From Aquirufa rosea (lineage in GTDB: Bacteria > Bacteroidota > Bacteroidia > Cytophagales > Spirosomataceae), in assembly GCF_004118285.1 (NCBI RefSeq), contig NZ_SDHY01000002.1, positions 124,001 to 188,000 of the forward strand: DNA of 64,000 nt, in the 5' to 3' direction. Positions 55,279-62,293 of the stretch are shown in pieces. The translations under genes were made by a program, and so were the position numbers. Positions within the stretch are counted from its first letter, which is position 1. Every line of letters starts with the position of its first letter. Under the pieces are notes generated by a model. The model did not search any database, had not been told where the DNA came from, and worked only from the letters and a program-made list of their open reading frames with translations.

Positions 55279-56991
55279 ATGAACTTAAACATAGATTCAA
55301 TAAAAAATCAAACTTACGATGCCATCATCGTAGGTTCTGGAGTTTCTGGCGGGTATGCTGCCAAAGAATTAACAGAAAAAGGCTTACGTGTCCTGGTGCT
55401 AGACCGAGGTAGACAAATGGAGCACGTGACGGGATACACACCTAGTTACAAAGACCCATGGGACTTTAAATACAATGGTTTATTGACCAATGAACAAAAG
55501 GCTACTCACCCGAAATTAGCCCGTGATTATCCTTACAACGAGATGACGGAAACCTATTGGTTCAATGATTCCGATTCCATGTACAAAGAGGAAAAGAGAT
55601 TCGATTGGTTTCGTCCGAATATCGTGGGAGGAAAATCCATCATGTGGGGACGTCAAACTTATCGCTTAAGTGATATTGACTTTGAAGCCAATTTAAAAGA
55701 AGGAATTGGGGTAGATTGGCCTATTCGTTACAAGGATATTGCTCCTTGGTATTCCTACGTAGAAAAACATGTAGGTATTTCTGGAGAGGCTTTGGGCTTA
55801 CCACAGTTACCTGACTCGGAGTTCTTGAAGCCAATGGACATGTATTGCGTAGAGAAAGAAGTTAGAAAGCGTATTGAGAAAAACTTCCCTGGTCGCCATA
55901 TGACGATTGGTCGTGTGGCAAACTTATCAGAAGCCAAACAAGCCCAATTAGGCATTGGACGTAGTGCTTGCCAGTATCGCAACAAGTGCCGTTTGGGATG
56001 TCCCTATGGCGCTTACTTTAGTTCACAGTCCTGTACCCTACCTCCAGCAGCTAAAACTGGCTTAATGACACTTCGTCCTGATTCTTTAGTTTCAGAAATT
56101 TTATATGACGAACAAAAACAAAGAGCTAAAGGGGTACGTGTAATTGATACAGTAACCAAGGATGTTCGTGAATATTATGCAAAAATCATTTTTGTTTGCG
56201 GTTCAACTGTAAGTACCACAGCCCTTTTACTAAACTCTAAATCCCGCCGCTTCGCGAATGGATTGGGAAATGATTCTGGCGAGTTAGGTCACAATTTGAT
56301 GGACCATCACTTTAAAATTGGTGCTAGTGGTGTATGGGAGGGTGATGAAGACAAATATTACATTGGTCGCCGTGCCAACGGTATTTACATCCCACGTTAC
56401 CGCAATATCGGAAATGATAAACGTGATTATGTACGTGGATTTGGCTATCAGGGAAGCGGCTCCCGTCAAGGTTGGAACCGTGGTGTGGGTGATTTGAACT
56501 TTGGTATTGATTACAAAGAGTCTATGACCAAACCAGGACCATGGATGATGGCTTTGAGTGGTTTCGGTGAGACATTACCTTACCACGAAAACAAGATGTA
56601 TTTAGATCCAAACACCAAAGATAAGTGGGGTTTACCGGTGGTGGTATTTGACGCAGAATTCAAGGAAAACGAGAAGAAAATGCGTAAAGACATCATGGAA
56701 GATGCCCGCGAGATGTTAGAAAGTGCTGGTTTGAAAAACGTGAGAGCCTATGACAACGGTTCATATCCGGGTATGGCTATCCATGAAATGGGAACAGCAC
56801 GCATGGGTCGTGATCCAAAAACTTCGGTATTGAATGGAAACAATCAAGTTCATGCGGTGAAAAACGTATTTGTGACGGATGGAGCTTGTATGACTTCTGC
56901 TTCATGTGTCAATCCTTCCTTAACCTACATGGCTTTAACAGCCCGTGCTGCCGATTTTGCCGTGAAGGAATTGAAGAAACGTAATTTATAA
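55279..56991 (+). CDS. GMC-family oxidoreductase
   Basis: A 570-residue FAD-dependent sugar or alcohol dehydrogenase. The FAD motif is AIIVGSGVSGGYAAKEL with the distal LDRGR; the middle has GGKSIMWGRQTYRLS and a cysteine-rich segment ACQYRNKCRLGCPYGAY. The catalytic region is MGTARMGRDPK and the end has VTDGACMTSASCVNPSLTYMALTARA. It has no own signal peptide and probably travels with the twin-arginine subunit. It likely oxidises a sugar or sugar acid in the periplasm. Confidence 0.92.
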   Translation: MNLNIDSIKNQTYDAIIVGSGVSGGYAAKELTEKGLRVLVLDRGRQMEHVTGYTPSYKDPWDFKYNGLLTNEQKATHPKLARDYPYNEMTETYWFNDSDSMYKEEKRFDWFRPNIVGGKSIMWGRQTYRLSDIDFEANLKEGIGVDWPIRYKDIAPWYSYVEKHVGISGEALGLPQLPDSEFLKPMDMYCVEKEVRKRIEKNFPGRHMTIGRVANLSEAKQAQLGIGRSACQYRNKCRLGCPYGAYFSSQSCTLPPAAKTGLMTLRPDSLVSEILYDEQKQRAKGVRVIDTVTKDVREYYAKIIFVCGSTVSTTALLLNSKSRRFANGLGNDSGELGHNLMDHHFKIGASGVWEGDEDKYYIGRRANGIYIPRYRNIGNDKRDYVRGFGYQGSGSRQGWNRGVGDLNFGIDYKESMTKPGPWMMALSGFGETLPYHENKMYLDPNTKDKWGLPVVVFDAEFKENEKKMRKDIMEDAREMLESAGLKNVRAYDNGSYPGMAIHEMGTARMGRDPKTSVLNGNNQVHAVKNVFVTDGACMTSASCVNPSLTYMALTARAADFAVKELKKRNL

Positions 56992-57007
56992 GTTGATTTT
57001 CTCCATG

Positions 57008-57038
57008 AAATGTGGGCCTACCAGCCCACATTTTTTTT
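57008..57038 (+). terminator. Terminator-like hairpin abutting the next start codon
   Basis: A 10-bp stem (AAATGTGGGC with GCCCACATTT) with a six-base loop and eight T's ending at 57038. The next gene's ATG (57042) lies three bases after the T tract, so the hairpin may work as an attenuator for that gene rather than a plain operon end. Confidence 0.8.
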
Positions 57039-57041
57039 CTC

Positions 57042-58070
57042 ATGACCATGAAAAAATACACCTTTTACCTCTTTTTATGCTTAGTAAGCAGTCTTTATAG
57101 TATGAACGCACAGGAAAAAAGTTATCCAACTATTGGAAAGATACATCGACTGGATCCAGCTTTGGATAAATTATTAGATGTGAATAGTCCTATCGAAATT
57201 TTAGGAACAGGTTATACTTGGTCAGAAGGGCCTGTTTGGGTAAAAAAAGGGAATTACCTGTTGTTTTCCGATGTACCAGAAAATGTCATTCATAAATGGG
57301 CTCCAGGAAAAGAGGTAGAGGTATTTTTAAAACCCTCTGGCTATACAGGAACAGTGCCATATTCGGAAGAACCAGGGGCCAATGGCTTGATCATCAATAA
57401 AAAAGGCAATTTGGTTTCATGTGAGCATGGAGATCGTAGAATAGCCGAAATGCCTTTGGATAATCCCGCCAAAAAGAAAACATTAGCTCATTTATTTGAA
57501 GGTAAAAAACTAAACAGCCCCAATGATTTGGTACAACACAGTTCAGGTGACTATTATTTTACTGACCCGCCCTATGGCTTGCCAGGTAGAGGTAAAGATG
57601 AGCCTGCCAAAGAATTACCTTTTCAAGGAGTTTACCGATTGAACAAAAAGGGGGAGTTAAGCCTACAAGTCAAAGACATGACACGTCCGAATGGTTTGGC
57701 CTTCAGTCCAGACGAAAAAATCTTGTATGTAGGCCAATCTGACCCGAAAGGTCTGATTTGGAAGGCATTCCCAGTAGACAAAGATGGTAATTTAGGAGAA
57801 GGGAAAGTATTTTTTGATGGGGCTGAACTAGCAAAAAATGGATGGAGAGGAGCTCCGGATGGTTTCAAAGTTGACAAAGAGGGCAATTTATGGGCCACAG
57901 GTCCTGGTGGTGTTTTGATCATCAGTCCAGCAGGTAAATTATTAGGAAGAATTGAAGCGGGCAGTGCAACGGCCAACGTGGCTTTTGGCGAAGACGGGTC
58001 CACCCTATTTATCACAGCAGATATGAACTTGTTACGTGTAAGAACGAAAACCAAGGGGATGGGCTGGTAG
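57042..58070 (+). CDS. SMP-30/gluconolactonase/LRE-family protein
   Basis: A ~342-residue exported six-bladed beta-propeller. The signal peptide (KKYTFYLFLCLVSSLYSMNAQ) is followed by EGPVWVKKGNYLLFSDVPEN, NGLIINKKGNLVSCEHGDRRI, LNSPNDLVQHSSGDYYFTDPPYG and RPNGLAFSPDEKILYV, the metal-site motifs of lactonases. It probably hydrolyses the lactone made by the upstream GMC enzyme; this is inference from context. The frame also opens at a GTG (57012), but that is inside the hairpin; the true start is 57042 or 57048. Confidence 0.9.
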   Translation: MTMKKYTFYLFLCLVSSLYSMNAQEKSYPTIGKIHRLDPALDKLLDVNSPIEILGTGYTWSEGPVWVKKGNYLLFSDVPENVIHKWAPGKEVEVFLKPSGYTGTVPYSEEPGANGLIINKKGNLVSCEHGDRRIAEMPLDNPAKKKTLAHLFEGKKLNSPNDLVQHSSGDYYFTDPPYGLPGRGKDEPAKELPFQGVYRLNKKGELSLQVKDMTRPNGLAFSPDEKILYVGQSDPKGLIWKAFPVDKDGNLGEGKVFFDGAELAKNGWRGAPDGFKVDKEGNLWATGPGGVLIISPAGKLLGRIEAGSATANVAFGEDGSTLFITADMNLLRVRTKTKGMGW

Positions 58071-58084
58071 GAGATGTTGAAAAT

Positions 58085-58110
58085 TAAATGGTAAATGGTA
58101 AATGGTAAAT
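58085..58110. repeat. Heptamer tandem repeat
   Basis: About 3.7 copies of TAAATGG directly after the lactonase gene, then degenerate AT-rich copies (TATAAATTG, TATAAATGA). Confidence 0.75.
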
Positions 58111-58134
58111 TATAAATTGTAGATTATAAATGAT

Positions 58135-58163
58135 AGGCTTGAGATGTATCTCAAGCCTTTTTT
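58135..58163 (+). terminator. Terminator after the lactonase gene
   Basis: A 10-bp perfect stem (AGGCTTGAGA with TCTCAAGCCT) with a four-base loop and a run of six T's. The same hairpin design recurs at 61396-61426 on the minus strand. Confidence 0.85.
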
Positions 58164-58167
58164 AAAT

Positions 58168-58222
58168 CCCCTGTTCGACATATGCTATTTCGAAATCAGA
58201 TTCAATGGATTTATAAGCCCAC
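58168..58222 (+). repeat. 54-base direct repeat, copy A
   Basis: It contains CATATGCTATTTCGAAATCA in the middle and starts and ends with CCC. It is similar base by base to copies B (60203-60258) and C (61342-61395), all in the same orientation. Copy A lies just before the hipBA locus. Confidence 0.8.
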
Positions 58223-58260
58223 TAAATTGTAAAATATATCTGCCCTTATTTTTATGATAG

Positions 58261-58295
58261 CGAATTGAAGATGTTTATCATTCATCATCAATTCG
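58261..58295. other. Long hairpin upstream of hipB
   Basis: CGAATTGA pairs with TCAATTCG and GATG with CATC across one A-A mismatch, giving a 12-bp stem with a nine-base loop. No T tract follows. A second short inverted repeat (GACATG/CATGTC, 58295-58316) lies just after it. The role is unknown. Confidence 0.5.
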
Positions 58296-58422
58296 ACATG
58301 CCTTTTAGTACATGTCAAATAGCTACTTTAACTGCCTGTAAATTCATATAAAATAGGCTTGGGAGATTTATCAAGTCTTTTCTATCTATTGTTTTTAAAT
58401 TATCAGTTTATTGATAGTAAAT

Positions 58423-58439
58423 ACCAACATTATATTGAT
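58423..58439. promoter_or_regulatory. Possible weak HipB half-operator
   Basis: ACCAACATTATATTGAT resembles the palindrome at 58566 (ACCAA-N6-TTGGT) with one extra base and one mismatch. It is the weakest of four related sites. Confidence 0.3.
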
Positions 58440-58453
58440 ATATTTATCATAAA

Positions 58454-58469
58454 GTTGGTTTATACAAAC
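58454..58469. promoter_or_regulatory. Probable HipB operator O1
   Basis: GTTGGTTTATACAAAC agrees at 14 of 16 positions with the reverse complement of O2 (GTTGGTTTATGCCAAC). The shared pattern is GTTGG-N6-CMAAC, a spaced palindrome as expected for a HipB dimer. Confidence 0.55.
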
Positions 58470-58514
58470 ATAATAAACTACTCATCAACTTTTAATAAAT
58501 TTATGATTATATTT

Positions 58515-58530
58515 GTTGGCATAAACCAAC
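58515..58530. promoter_or_regulatory. Probable HipB operator O2
   Basis: GTTGGCATAAACCAAC is a perfect GTTGG-N6-CCAAC palindrome 26 bases before the hipB ATG. It lies where it would block the promoter. Confidence 0.6.
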
Positions 58531-58556
58531 TTTATATACATATATTCAATATTAAG

Positions 58557-58904
58557 ATGGAAAATACCAACATAAATTGGTCAAATAAAAGCGATCAAGC
58601 CATCCTAGAATCCATAGGTGCTTACGTAAAGCAAAAACGACTAGAAATCAATAAAACGCAGGCTCAATTAGCCCTAGAGGCGGGATTGAACCGATGGACC
58701 GTAACACAAATTGAAAAGGGAGAAGCTATTTCCTTGGTATCCTTGATTCAAATCATGCGGGCGTTAGACATATTGCATTTATTGGACATATTTTCAACAA
58801 AAGAAAAAATCAGTCCATTGCTATTAGCTAAACTAGCTAAAAAGAAAAAGCAAAGGGCACGCAGTCCCATAAATAAACCACTTCAAAGCGATTCATCATG
58901 GTAA
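58557..58904 (+). CDS. hipB: HipB-like antitoxin, HTH Xre family
   Basis: A 115-residue DNA-binding antitoxin. The helix-turn-helix covers about residues 20-70 (GAYVKQKRLEINKTQAQLALEAGLNRWTVTQIEKGE). The C-terminus is a basic, probably flexible tail ending in Trp, as in E. coli HipB. The ATG at 58557 is chosen; the longer frame upstream is non-coding. It overlaps hipA by seven bases. A palindrome (ACCAA-N6-TTGGT, 58566-58581) lies inside codons 4-9, consistent with autoregulation. Confidence 0.88.
   Translation: MENTNINWSNKSDQAILESIGAYVKQKRLEINKTQAQLALEAGLNRWTVTQIEKGEAISLVSLIQIMRALDILHLLDIFSTKEKISPLLLAKLAKKKKQRARSPINKPLQSDSSW
58566..58581. promoter_or_regulatory. Possible HipB operator inside the hipB coding start
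   Basis: ACCAACATAAATTGGT is a palindrome of ACCAA and TTGGT with a six-base spacer whose sequence (CATAAA) is the same as in O2. It lies ten bases after the start of hipB. Confidence 0.4.
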
Positions 58905-60190
58905 CTACAGCTATTATCAAAATATGGAATGAAACCGTGGGTGCTGTGGCATGGAATGCGGAGGAAGGAATCGCGGATTTTGAATATTCCCCCAAATTCT
59001 TAGAAAAAAAATGGAATTTATCTCCTATTAAAATGCCCATAGCATCAAGCAAGGGTCGCATATTCTCCTTTCCTGAGTTAAGAGGTTCAAAAACATTTAA
59101 AGGCTTACCAGGACTATTGGCGGATGTCTTACCGGATGATTATGGAAATCAATTAATCAACAGTTGGCTTGCTCAGCACGGGCGAGCAGAAAATAGCATG
59201 AATCCTGTGGAGTTGCTATGCTTTATTGGAGCAAGAGGTATGGGAGCTTTGGAATTTGAACCTAGTCAATATGCCCACATGAAAGGCACTAATGATATTG
59301 AAATAGACAGTTTACTGAAAACTATTAAGAAAATAGGCTATAAAAAAGAAGGCTTTGAAACCAACTTAAATCAAGATGAGGAAAAAGCCATGATGGATAT
59401 TCTGAAAATTGGAACATCCGCTGGAGGGGCTAGACCCAAGGCCATCATCGCCTATCATCCGAAAACCGGCCAAGTAAAATCAGGCCAAAGTATGGCACCG
59501 ACAGGTTTTGAGCATTGGTTAATTAAACTCGATACGGTGAGTGATGTGCAATTTGGTGAAAGTACAGGCTATGGTCGTATCGAAATGGCTTATTACTACC
59601 TAGCGAAAGCCTGTGGAGTGGACATGATGGAGTCCAAATTAATGGAAGAACATGGACGAGCTCATTTTATGACCAAGAGATTTGATCGAGGGAAAGGAAA
59701 TGAAAAGTATCATATTCAAACGTTTTGTGCGATGCAGCATGTCGATTTCAACCAAATCACCAGCTTTAGTTACGAGCAACTCTTCCAAACCATGAGGCAA
59801 CTACGTTTACCTTATCCAGCAGCGGAGCAACTCTTTAGACGTATGGTGCTCAATGTATTGGCCAAAAATTGTGATGATCATACTAAAAACTTTGCTTTCC
59901 GACTGCAAAAGGATAGCCACTGGGAATTAAGTCCTGCCTATGATGTTTGCTTTGCCTACCGACCAGACAGCCAATGGGTGAGCCAACATGCACTGAGCGT
60001 CAATGGAAAAAGAGATGAAATAAAGAAACATGATTTGGAAATTGTGGCAAAATCCATGAACATAAAACAAGCCAAAGGCATTATTGATCAAATTCACCAA
60101 TCGGTAAAAAAATGGAACGAATTTGCTGAAATGGCCCAAGTTAATCCCATGCAACGAGATAAAATAAATGGGATCCTGAATAGTATTTGA
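58898..60190 (+). CDS. hipA: HipA-family serine/threonine kinase toxin
   Basis: A 430-residue kinase-fold toxin, close to E. coli HipA in length. The N-terminal couple domain is followed by the glycine-rich activation loop GTSAGGARPK (residues 172-181), the catalytic segment NCDDHTKNFAF (Asp326 in N-x-D-x-H-x-K-N) and the metal-site aspartate in SPAYDV (349). All catalytic residues are present, so the toxin looks active. In E. coli HipA phosphorylates glutamyl-tRNA synthetase and causes growth arrest; the target here is not known. Translation is coupled to hipB. Confidence 0.92.
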   Translation: MVTTAIIKIWNETVGAVAWNAEEGIADFEYSPKFLEKKWNLSPIKMPIASSKGRIFSFPELRGSKTFKGLPGLLADVLPDDYGNQLINSWLAQHGRAENSMNPVELLCFIGARGMGALEFEPSQYAHMKGTNDIEIDSLLKTIKKIGYKKEGFETNLNQDEEKAMMDILKIGTSAGGARPKAIIAYHPKTGQVKSGQSMAPTGFEHWLIKLDTVSDVQFGESTGYGRIEMAYYYLAKACGVDMMESKLMEEHGRAHFMTKRFDRGKGNEKYHIQTFCAMQHVDFNQITSFSYEQLFQTMRQLRLPYPAAEQLFRRMVLNVLAKNCDDHTKNFAFRLQKDSHWELSPAYDVCFAYRPDSQWVSQHALSVNGKRDEIKKHDLEIVAKSMNIKQAKGIIDQIHQSVKKWNEFAEMAQVNPMQRDKINGILNSI

Positions 60191-60202
60191 CAGGTAGTTC
60201 AT

Positions 60203-60258
60203 CCCGCTGTTCAACATATGCTATTTCGAAATCAGATTAAATGGATTTGGAATCCCAC
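60203..60258 (+). repeat. 54-base direct repeat, copy B
   Basis: It starts 12 bases after the hipA stop. It shares the core CATATGCTATTTCGAAATCA with copy A without a mismatch and differs at only a few outer positions. Confidence 0.8.
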
Positions 60259-60352
60259 CTCCCATAATAACAAAAAACTGCCTAAACAATTATCAAAGCA
60301 AATAAAAGATTATCTGTGTTAGCAAATCAATAACTGCGTAATTATGAGGACA

Positions 60353-61240
60353 TTATTTCACCGTTAAACGAATCATGGGATTCATAAATTTACTTTTTTC
60401 AGGTAACGGGTACCTTTGAAGATAATCTCGATTATAATGCCAAGCACTAAAATCATCTTTAACAAAACCCAAATAACGATTCCCAAAGTACCCCATACCT
60501 AGAACTTGACCTGGATATTTACCTTTTGTCTGAATTAATTCAGCCGGTAAAACATTTTCAAAGTTTAGCCATTCCATCGCTAAAAGGCATCCTCCTTCTG
60601 GAACATAAATATCGTATTGACTAATATCAAATTCGTTCCAGCCCATATGGAGGGCTCGAACAATGACACTTTCTTGACTTAACTCTTTATCTAGCTCACC
60701 TTGTTTGATGGAATATATCCTGATCCGAAAGGGATATCTTGGATTCCCCCCATGTGCCAAATAAAAATGAGCTTTGAGCATTTTACGACCCATCAATTTT
60801 TCATCATCCAAGAGTAGCCCATATTGAGACCCAACCCCACCCCATTGCTGCAATGCACCTACTTTTTTAGGTTTCTTGCTAGTATATGGTTTATTATCAG
60901 AAAATATCCGAAACTCAGGTAATATGATGGATTGGACTGCTAAATAAATCAATAATTCACCCTTGACTTTCGATTTATCTACGATTAATAAAGTATCCTG
61001 AAAACCAATGGAACGAATCTTGATGGTATCGATCAATTGATTAGATTTCAAGCTGAATCTACCGAATTCATCTGAATGAAAACCCGTTTTTCTACTTTCA
61101 AACAATACTGATGCAAATGGAACAGCGGAACTGTCTGTCTTACTAAGCAATTGAATGTGATAACTCTGAGCTTGTAGGCAGAAACTTGTCAGAAATAAAA
61201 CAACATAAAGCCTATACCCTCTTGGTTCGTTAATCCTCAT
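60353..61240 (-). CDS. Exported protein with carboxypeptidase-like regulatory domain
   Basis: A 295-residue protein. A signal peptide ends at FCLQAQ. Residues ~24-100 are a CarboxypepD_reg-like sandwich (SSAVPFASVLFESRKTGFHSDEFGRFSLK, then TIKIRSIGFQDTLL). The C-terminal ~190 residues are beta-rich with no family I can name (AHFYLAHGGNPRYPFRIRIYSI, WNEFDISQYDIYVPEGG). The frame extends to 61435, but that part crosses repeat copy C; the ATG at 61240 with its signal peptide is the real start. It lies alone between repeat copies B and C. Confidence 0.72.
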   Translation of the reverse strand: MRINEPRGYRLYVVLFLTSFCLQAQSYHIQLLSKTDSSAVPFASVLFESRKTGFHSDEFGRFSLKSNQLIDTIKIRSIGFQDTLLIVDKSKVKGELLIYLAVQSIILPEFRIFSDNKPYTSKKPKKVGALQQWGGVGSQYGLLLDDEKLMGRKMLKAHFYLAHGGNPRYPFRIRIYSIKQGELDKELSQESVIVRALHMGWNEFDISQYDIYVPEGGCLLAMEWLNFENVLPAELIQTKGKYPGQVLGMGYFGNRYLGFVKDDFSAWHYNRDYLQRYPLPEKSKFMNPMIRLTVK

Positions 61241-61341
61241 AGGATTCAGTGAGAAATCCCAAAATTGAAGCAAATCATACAAAATAATCTTGCGTTTTCT
61301 CAAAAAAACTCTATTCCATGATATGATCAACAAATTGATAA

Positions 61342-61395
61342 CCCGCTGTTCAACATATTCCATGTCGAAGACAGATTCAAAGGATACATAAGCCC
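61342..61395 (+). repeat. 54-base direct repeat, copy C
   Basis: It is more diverged than A and B (it reads CATATTCCATGTCGAAGACA in the core) but keeps both CCC ends and the flanking CTGTTCAAC and CAGATTCAA blocks. Same orientation as A and B. Confidence 0.75.
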
Positions 61396-61426
61396 AAAAA
61401 AAAGACCTGAGATCTCTCTCAGGCCT
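61396..61426 (-). terminator. Terminator of the DUF1080 gene
   Basis: On the minus strand AGGCCTGAGA and TCTCAGGTCT form a 10-bp stem (one G-U pair) with a four-base loop and eight T's. It starts 20 bases after the DUF1080 stop. The stem is closely similar to the terminator at 58135. Confidence 0.88.
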
Positions 61427-61445
61427 ATCAATCAATCTATTTCAA

Positions 61446-62165
61446 TTACAATTTCTTAATCTTAATATTTCTAAACCAAACTGGGTTGCCATGATCTTGA
61501 AGACAGATACGTCCTTTCATGTTCACACCAAAGCCTGGCATATTCTTAAACTTAGAACCTGCAATCATCTTTTTCCAATTTTCATCATCATAACGAGTTT
61601 CTACAACTTTCTCACCATTTAAGTACAACTGTAATAAACCACGATTATTCACAATACGTGCTGTATTCCACTCTCCTACTGGTTTTGCAGTCTCTTTAGA
61701 AGAATGAATCAAATCATATAAATCCCCCGCACGGTGATTGAAAATCTTTCCATCTGGGTGTCCGTCACTGTCCAACACCTGCATCTCTGGACCTGTATTG
61801 TACGAGCTGTGGTATTTGGGATCTTCCGTTACATTGAAAATAATACCACTATTTCCTTTAGGAGAAATCTTCCAATCCACCGAAAAATCATAGTTTTCAA
61901 ACTCCTCATCGGTAGTCAAATCTCCTCCATCCTTTTTAGTTACATCAAAACCAATCTCTCCATTGCTCACGGACCATGAAGTTCCTACGGTGCCTGGTTT
62001 ATTATAAGCATGCCATCCTTTTAATGAAGTACCATCAAACAAAAGCTTATACCCTTCTTTTTTCTCCTTGCTAGTCAATGTATTAGCTTTCTGAGCCAAA
62101 GTCAGTAAGCTGGTTGCCATCAAAGAGCAAACTAAAATAAATTTTCTCATAATTAAATTGTACAT
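61446..62165 (-). CDS. DUF1080 (3-keto-disaccharide hydrolase-like) exported protein
   Basis: A 239-residue protein with a signal peptide ending LTLAQ and one concanavalin-like sandwich of the DUF1080 family (YKLLFDGTSLKGWHAYNKPG, NYDFSVDWKISPKGNSGIIFNV, GPEMQVLDSDGHPDGK, EWNTARIV, LQDHGNPVWFRNIKI). Members of this family hydrolyse 3-keto-glycosides formed by Gfo/Idh/MocA-type oxidoreductases, which fits the presence of such an enzyme at 13332. A second start at 62150 (MRKFILVCSL) is equally good. Confidence 0.88.
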   Translation of the reverse strand: MYNLIMRKFILVCSLMATSLLTLAQKANTLTSKEKKEGYKLLFDGTSLKGWHAYNKPGTVGTSWSVSNGEIGFDVTKKDGGDLTTDEEFENYDFSVDWKISPKGNSGIIFNVTEDPKYHSSYNTGPEMQVLDSDGHPDGKIFNHRAGDLYDLIHSSKETAKPVGEWNTARIVNNRGLLQLYLNGEKVVETRYDDENWKKMIAGSKFKNMPGFGVNMKGRICLQDHGNPVWFRNIKIKKL

Positions 62166-62293
62166 TTTGTGAACTGCAATACTATAAAAAGAATCTAAAA
62201 TTTGTATCCCGAAAAGAAAAAATTACACAAAAAAGCTAAAAATCGAGGATTCATTCTTTCTTCGTAAATTGCAAGTTCATTTAATCATGCTTC

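Larger units (their letters stand above)
58071..58556. other. 486-base AT-rich non-coding region upstream of hipB
   Basis: It holds, in order, a heptamer tandem repeat, a terminator, repeat copy A, a 12-bp hairpin, a decayed copy of the terminator hairpin (58352-58384) and the probable HipB operators. A 66-codon extension of hipB runs through the last 200 bases, but its composition (long runs of Ile, Tyr, Asn) shows it is non-coding. Confidence 0.7.

Noticed and set aside
58359-58556. A 66-codon N-terminal extension of hipB
   Set aside because: It is low-complexity AT-rich sequence that overlaps the operator palindromes; the HTH protein starts naturally at 58557.
61241-61435. A 65-codon extension of the exported protein gene
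   Set aside because: It runs through repeat copy C and puts the signal peptide in the middle of the protein; the ATG at 61240 is the real start.
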